A DNA stretch of 8,814 bases from Nitrospira sp. UBA5698 (lineage in GTDB: Bacteria > Nitrospirota > Nitrospiria > Nitrospirales > Nitrospiraceae). The position numbers and the translations under genes were made by a program. The stretch's first letter is position 1; each line of letters opens with the position of its first letter. A model generated the notes under the pieces. It saw only the letters and a list, made by a program, of their open reading frames with translations. It was not told the origin of the DNA and did not search any database. Location of the stretch: the NCBI GenBank assembly GCA_002420115.1, contig DIHK01000068.1, positions 2,118 to 10,931 on the forward strand. Reading direction: 5' to 3'. Shown here one piece after another: positions 6,444-8,814 of the stretch.

Positions 6444-6461
6444 GGTAAAGTATAAATAACC
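6444..6461. promoter_or_regulatory. Operator-like site O2 over the hipAB -10 element
   Basis: GGTAAAGTATAAATAACC shares GGTAAAG and the closing ACC with O1 and lies exactly 40 bp farther upstream, about four helical turns. Its right half is degenerate. Read on the - strand it contains TATACT (6454-6449), a good -10 box, so a repressor bound here would block RNA polymerase. The surrounding 6411-6500 stretch is markedly AT-rich compared with its neighbours, as expected for a promoter. No convincing -35 hexamer is visible. Confidence 0.6.
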
Positions 6462-6553
6462 ATTATTCATAATTAATTGTCCTAGTAAATTATGATTGAC
6501 CAACTGGAGACCATAAGGAAAACCGCGACCGATCGTCATGACTACGCCGTCGG

Positions 6554-6727
6554 TCATGGTCGGGCGCGCGGCGATACGTCTCTGTAAGTGTCTCTCTCTG
6601 GAGTCATGCCGAGATCTCCGAATATTCGATCACATCTCACGAGGGAGGAGTCCACGGTGATGCGGACCGCGATGTGACTGCCAAGAGGCTGATTCAAGTC
6701 TGCTGCGAACTCTCGATACATGTTCAT
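6554..6727 (-). CDS. Small hypothetical protein (57 residues)
   Basis: The ATG at 6727 has an excellent ribosome binding site, AAAGGAGATCC, a few bases upstream. This start is preferred over a GTG or ATG farther up in the same frame, which would run into the previous gene. The sequence starts MNMYREFAADLNQPLGSHIA, continues VRITVDSSLVRCDRIFGDLG and ends Arg/Pro-rich. I recognise no domain, signal peptide or membrane segment. It follows the gene at 6795-7040 in the same direction with a 67-base gap, so the two are probably co-transcribed. The tail (SPRARP) lies in a GC-rich stretch and may be a degenerate end. Reality is supported mainly by the ribosome binding site. Confidence 0.5.
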   Translation of the reverse strand: MNMYREFAADLNQPLGSHIAVRITVDSSLVRCDRIFGDLGMTPERDTYRDVSPRARP

Positions 6728-6794
6728 CGTGGATCTCCTTTCATATGGCGAAGGGACGTCCCCGGCGCGAGGGCCGAAGGCGTCCGATATCCGG

Positions 6795-7040
6795 TTAGTT
6801 CCTGGCCTGCTCCGTGATCCACACTTTCGCGTGGCCAAGGACGATCGTGACCGCTTCCAGATCGTTCAGGCTGAACGAGTCGGAGCGCTTCCACCCATCC
6901 GCCGTCTTATAGGAGCGGGTGATGGTCACGTTGTAGAACGCGCCCTTCTCCCCCTCGTTTTTCCAAATGCTCGCGGTAATGCTGCTGCACTTGAACTTCT
7001 CGACCGGCTGAGGTTTGGGTTGTTGATCGTGAGGTGCCAT
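6795..7040 (-). CDS. Conserved small hypothetical protein (81 residues)
   Basis: This is a soluble-looking 81-residue protein. A polar, Pro/Gln-rich N-terminus is followed by an apparent beta-rich core: ITASIWKNEGEKGAFYNVTI (21-40), then TRSYKTADGWKRSDSFSLND (41-60), and a final amphipathic helix (LEAVTIVLGHAKVWI). From memory this wording (SIWKNEG, FY-x-VT-x-x-RSYK, W-x-x-SDS, a last helix ending WI) recurs in an uncharacterised family of small proteins of accessory and mobile DNA; I know no function for it. The start is supported by AAAGGAGA six bases before the ATG. No partner of known role is adjacent; hipA lies downstream in the same direction, about 400 bases from this start-proximal pair. 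It heads a two-gene unit with 6554-6727. Confidence 0.78.
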   Translation of the reverse strand: MAPHDQQPKPQPVEKFKCSSITASIWKNEGEKGAFYNVTITRSYKTADGWKRSDSFSLNDLEAVTIVLGHAKVWITEQARN

Positions 7041-7525
7041 GGACTGTCTCCTTTAGTTAGAGTTGATGTGCTGACCTCTCACCAGGCGTGGAGGTCACAC
7101 AGCGACGACAAAGGAGACAACGAGGACGAGGCGACCTGGCGGACCGGCGGGCGCCCAGCGGAGGAATGACAGTGTACTGGCGTGATCGACGCAGCCCACC
7201 GGGGAAAGCCAGGGCCGAGGACGCACCCGCACAGGCACCACACGTCACGACCCAGGCCGGTCCCAAGTAAGCAGCTGCGAGCGGATCGCGGACACGAGGG
7301 AGAGATATGTGGAGTAGAAGACGATCCCATTCGTCACTCGCACGGATGGAATGGGACCTGGTAGGCGATCGAACCGGCCTGGCCATCAGTGAGTGTGGCC
7401 GTCGAAGACCAGGCCTGGATTCATAGGAGCGGTGGGCAGTGACCCGGAAGGGACTGCTGCTTGGAGCGGCGTAAGAGGAACGGCGCGGGCCATTCACGCG
7501 GATCGACCACCGAGGATCCAGCCCA
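7041..7525. other. Gene-poor stretch, no supported coding
   Basis: Several overlapping frames are open here on both strands, but their translations are Arg/Ser/Pro-rich, lack good ribosome binding sites and show no family resemblance, so I call none of them. The notable structures are an inverted repeat TCCCATTC (7325-7332) with GAATGGGA (7349-7356) around a 16-base loop, and GGCCTGG (7377-7383) with CCAGGCC (7409-7415). These could be part of a structured RNA or leftovers of decayed genes. The leader of the 7040 gene lies at the left edge. Confidence 0.4.
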
Positions 7526-7685
7526 TTATTCGAACAGGTCGGCGTGCGTTCCCGTCTGTTCGAGAATGAAGAACCTGGAGTCAATTCTGTAGATGAGGAG
7601 ATTGGCCCGCGCGAGTGTCGCAAGACAGAGAAGAAACGTGACCCAAATGTCGAGGAGGCGTTTCATCTTCTACCAAGACGGTCAT
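7526..7685 (-). pseudogene. Decayed YafQ-type (RelE superfamily) RNase toxin
   Basis: Two adjacent frames together give the C-terminal half of a YafQ-like toxin. From 7685 one frame reads LVEDETPPRHLGH and then SCDTRA, matching the family's L-x-x-x-E-x-LPPR-x-x-x-H region. Near 7604-7613 the frame changes. The second frame reads NLLIYRID, then FFILEQ and TGTHADLFE up to the stop at 7526. The ending matches what I recall of E. coli YafQ (LIYKL, then RTGTHAALF), including the catalytic-site His of TGTH and the terminal Phe. YafQ cleaves mRNA on the ribosome. The N-terminal half is missing, and upstream DNA is occupied by the inverted-repeat region, so no RelB/DinJ-type antitoxin is seen. The shorter frame from ATG 7666 (46 codons) mimics a signal peptide, but only because it is out of frame there. 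Confidence 0.68.
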
Positions 7686-7751
7686 GTTGAAGCAGAGCGA
7701 TCAAAAGACACTCAGGAGAGGGTCGGTGGGGGATCACTCGACATTCGTGTT

Positions 7752-7777
7752 CAGGCAGTGTTGTGAGACAGTGTCTG
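7752..7777. repeat. Outer copies of the AGACAGTGTCT palindrome
   Basis: A degenerate copy CAGGCAGTGTTG (7752-7763) is followed at once by GAGACAGTGTCTG (7765-7777). The second contains the perfect palindrome AGACA-G-TGTCT. They lie just outside the inverted-repeat pair that uses the same core, and may be extra binding sites or an older end of the same element. Confidence 0.5.
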
Positions 7778-7779
7778 TA

Positions 7780-8030
7780 GGCTGAGCTGTAAAAACTAGA
7801 GTTCCATCTTTCAGACAGTGTCTGATTCTTGAGTGAGCCCGGCTGTTGAAATTTCAGAGTTGCCCGTCTCAGCTCTGGGGTGACAAATGCGACAATCCCC
7901 TTAACTCAGGGGCCGGAATACGGCAGGCCGCTGTAAGGATGGCACGAGTTGGAGTGATTGAGTCTGAGGTGACGTTTCCGATGAAATCTGACACTGTCTG
8001 ACAGATCAAGTCTTGAGTTCTACAGCTGAG
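7780..8030. mobile_element. Possible MITE-like or recombination-site element with imperfect inverted ends
   Basis: The left end (7785-7827) and the reverse complement of the right end (7985-8027) match at 31 of 43 positions without gaps. Both contain AGCTGTA at the outer side, ATCT in the middle, then TCAGACAGTGTC and GATT at the inner side. The left copy includes the perfect 15-base palindrome TCAGACAGTGTCTGA (7811-7825). The roughly 157-base interior has no credible gene. It includes a short hairpin CCCCT-TAACTC-AGGGG near 7896-7911. The element lies between two decayed genes. No target-site duplication is evident. It may be a non-autonomous transposon, a REP-like or palindrome-array unit, or paired sites for a recombinase or regulator. 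Only the repeat is seen; mobility is inferred. Confidence 0.45.
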
Positions 8031-8402
8031 CGGACGATGCTGTTTGTACAGGATCGCTTTCGCTCTCCGAACCATGGTTTGTCCCAGCGCCGTGAGTCGT
8101 AGCTTCACGTTTCGTCAATCTCGTTCGTCCGTGCTTTGTGAATCCGCCGTTTCCGCTTAGCAGTTAGATAGCCTCGATCATCGTCGAGCTTGCCAACAGA
8201 GCGCGTAGGCGACCTCGATTAGCTTGCACTGAGGATGCTGCTCAAGGAACATCAGAATGCCGGCTTGCATCGGAAACACGTGGAACGGCTGTAACAGATG
8301 GCGGTACCGGCCGTGAAGTTGGAGGACTGTTTCCAGAGCCGGAAGCGCATCATTGTTTCATGGAGCAGTGATGCAGAAAGCGCTGCGGTAAAGAGGCCCC
8401 AA
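8030..8402 (-). pseudogene. Degenerate MarR-family transcriptional regulator
   Basis: Three stretches in three frames line up in order with a MarR-type winged-helix protein. Fragment 1 (about 8402-8178) starts LGPLYRSAF, meets an in-frame TGA at the NNDALPAL junction, then reads ALETVLQLHGRYRHLLQPFH, VFPMQAGILMFLEQHP and IEVAYAL before a stop. Fragment 2 (about 8191-8105) reads KLDDDRGYLTAKRKRR, the wing region. Fragment 3 (from 8108) reads VKLRLTALGQTMVRRAKA, the usual MarR wing-to-last-helix sequence. The recognition-helix segment between fragments 1 and 2 is missing. The last fragment runs into the right inverted repeat near 8030. With one internal stop, two frame changes and a lost segment it cannot make a working regulator. 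It follows the XRE gene by 40 bases in the same direction, suggesting they were once transcribed together. Confidence 0.68.
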
Positions 8403-8442
8403 GGAATAGGCTGGAATCACAGCGGACCCATGCAGAATCGTC

Positions 8443-8814
8443 TCAACCCACGGCTACTGTGAGTTCGGGATGCATGGGGATGTGAATGGGTATAGACTTT
8501 TTTTTCGCTTTGATAGTGGGGAATTGTGAAGAGACTCGACTGAGAATCGTGGCGGGGTCAATGACCTTGCCTTGCTCAATGAGCCACATTTCATAGAGAC
8601 TCCGAATGAGGCGGTCATTGGCCACACCCAGGTTTTCTTCTCCCGTCTCCCATCGAGAGACCGTGGTTGGAGTGACGCCCAGGACGAGAGCGATATCTTT
8701 GGCTTTCTTCCTCATCTCTTTCCGGAGAAAACGAAATTCAGGGCCACTCAGGATGTAGGGCTTCCGCAACAAAAACTCGGCGATTTTTGCATGAAGACCT
8801 GGCACATTCTCGAT
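8443..8814 (-). CDS. XRE-type HTH protein resembling the C-terminal half of MqsA/YgiT antitoxins (5' end beyond window)
   Basis: The frame is open to the right edge. A GTG at 8805 is possible, but three more codons (I-E-N) precede it, giving ENVPGL. That is how the junction after the zinc-finger half of MqsA-type proteins often reads, so the true start is probably outside. Counting from the GTG, residues 6-20 form a helix ending RKPYILSG, then GPEFRFLRKEMRKKAKDIAL and VLGVTPTTVSRWETGEENLG make a clear XRE helix-turn-helix, followed by V-A-N-DRLIRSLY. The last 40 residues, with a run of lysines and IPIHIPMHPE, are unlike the family. MqsA-type antitoxins repress their own operon and neutralise an MqsR or HigB-like toxin. 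No such toxin lies downstream in the window; it would have to be upstream. Confidence 0.75.
   Translation of the reverse strand: MENVPGLHAKIAEFLLRKPYILSGPEFRFLRKEMRKKAKDIALVLGVTPTTVSRWETGEENLGVANDRLIRSLYEMWLIEQGKVIDPATILSRVSSQFPTIKAKKKSIPIHIPMHPELTVAVG

Noticed and set aside
6492..6587. 31-codon + strand ORF starting MIDQLETIRKTATDRH, divergent from hipA
   Set aside because: No ribosome binding site and no recognised family. The first part lies in the AT-rich promoter region; the remainder is GC-rich filler.
6720..7169. + strand frame of about 149 codons
   Set aside because: It is antisense to the two small genes that have strong ribosome binding sites, and its composition is that of a shadow.
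7057..7623. 188-codon - strand frame
   Set aside because: The translation is Arg/Ser/Pro-rich with no motif, and its first part conflicts with the yafQ remnant read in other frames.
7526..7666. 46-residue ORF that looks like a secreted peptide (MKRLLDIWVTFLLCLATLA start)
   Set aside because: The C-terminal half is a YafQ ending and the frame next door carries the matching upstream part, so the apparent signal peptide is an out-of-frame artefact.
7869..8108. 79-codon - strand ORF from a GTG
   Set aside because: Its first 25 residues are the last fragment of the marR remnant; the rest runs through the inverted repeat and is not credible protein.
1..8814. CRISPR arrays, tRNA or rRNA genes, complete insertion sequences, relaxase gene or oriT
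   Set aside because: I saw no regularly spaced repeats, no tRNA or rRNA signature, no transposase or relaxase motif and no recognisable nick site in the window.

Overview
The window reads as part of an integrated or plasmid-borne conjugative element in a Gram-negative bacterium of moderately high GC content. The transfer genes are of the Trb (RP4/IncP-like, P-type) kind. Some small proteins and the MarR-like remnant recall, from memory only, Nitrospirota and Proteobacteria accessory DNA; the host cannot be fixed from this sequence.

Positions 1-3770 (+ strand) are the distal end of a mating-pair-formation operon in the RP4 order trbI (3' end only), trbJ, an EexN/TrbK-type exclusion lipoprotein, trbL, trbM and trbN. 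Three junctions are ATGA stop-start overlaps (447-450, 1538-1541, 2956-2959), so translation is probably coupled. Together these genes supply the outer part of the channel core (TrbI), a periplasmic pilus-associated component (TrbJ), surface exclusion (TrbK), the polytopic inner-membrane channel protein (TrbL), a small exported Cys-rich protein (TrbM) and a peptidoglycan-opening transglycosylase (TrbN).

From 3912 onward almost everything recognisable is on the - strand. A stand-alone RadC/JAB-domain protein (3912-4364) converges on trbN and has a hairpin leader. After about 680 bases with only two doubtful coupled ORFs comes a HipA-kinase/HipB toxin-antitoxin pair (5049-6403), in toxin-first order with a 52-base overlap. 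Its promoter carries two related 18-bp palindromic sites 40 bp apart, one over the -10 box and one abutting the hipA start codon. Next is a pair of small uncharacterised genes (6554-7040), each with a strong ribosome binding site.

Positions 7041-8442 hold no intact gene I can defend. They do contain two decayed genes: a frameshifted YafQ-type RNase toxin (7526-7685) and a MarR-family regulator broken into three frames (about 8030-8402). Between them lies a roughly 270-bp region bounded by imperfect inverted repeats built on the palindrome TCAGACAGTGTCTGA (7765-8030). The window ends inside an XRE-type HTH protein resembling the C-terminal half of MqsA/YgiT antitoxins. The right half therefore looks like a maintenance/cargo zone where toxin-antitoxin and regulator genes accumulate and decay beside a transfer operon.
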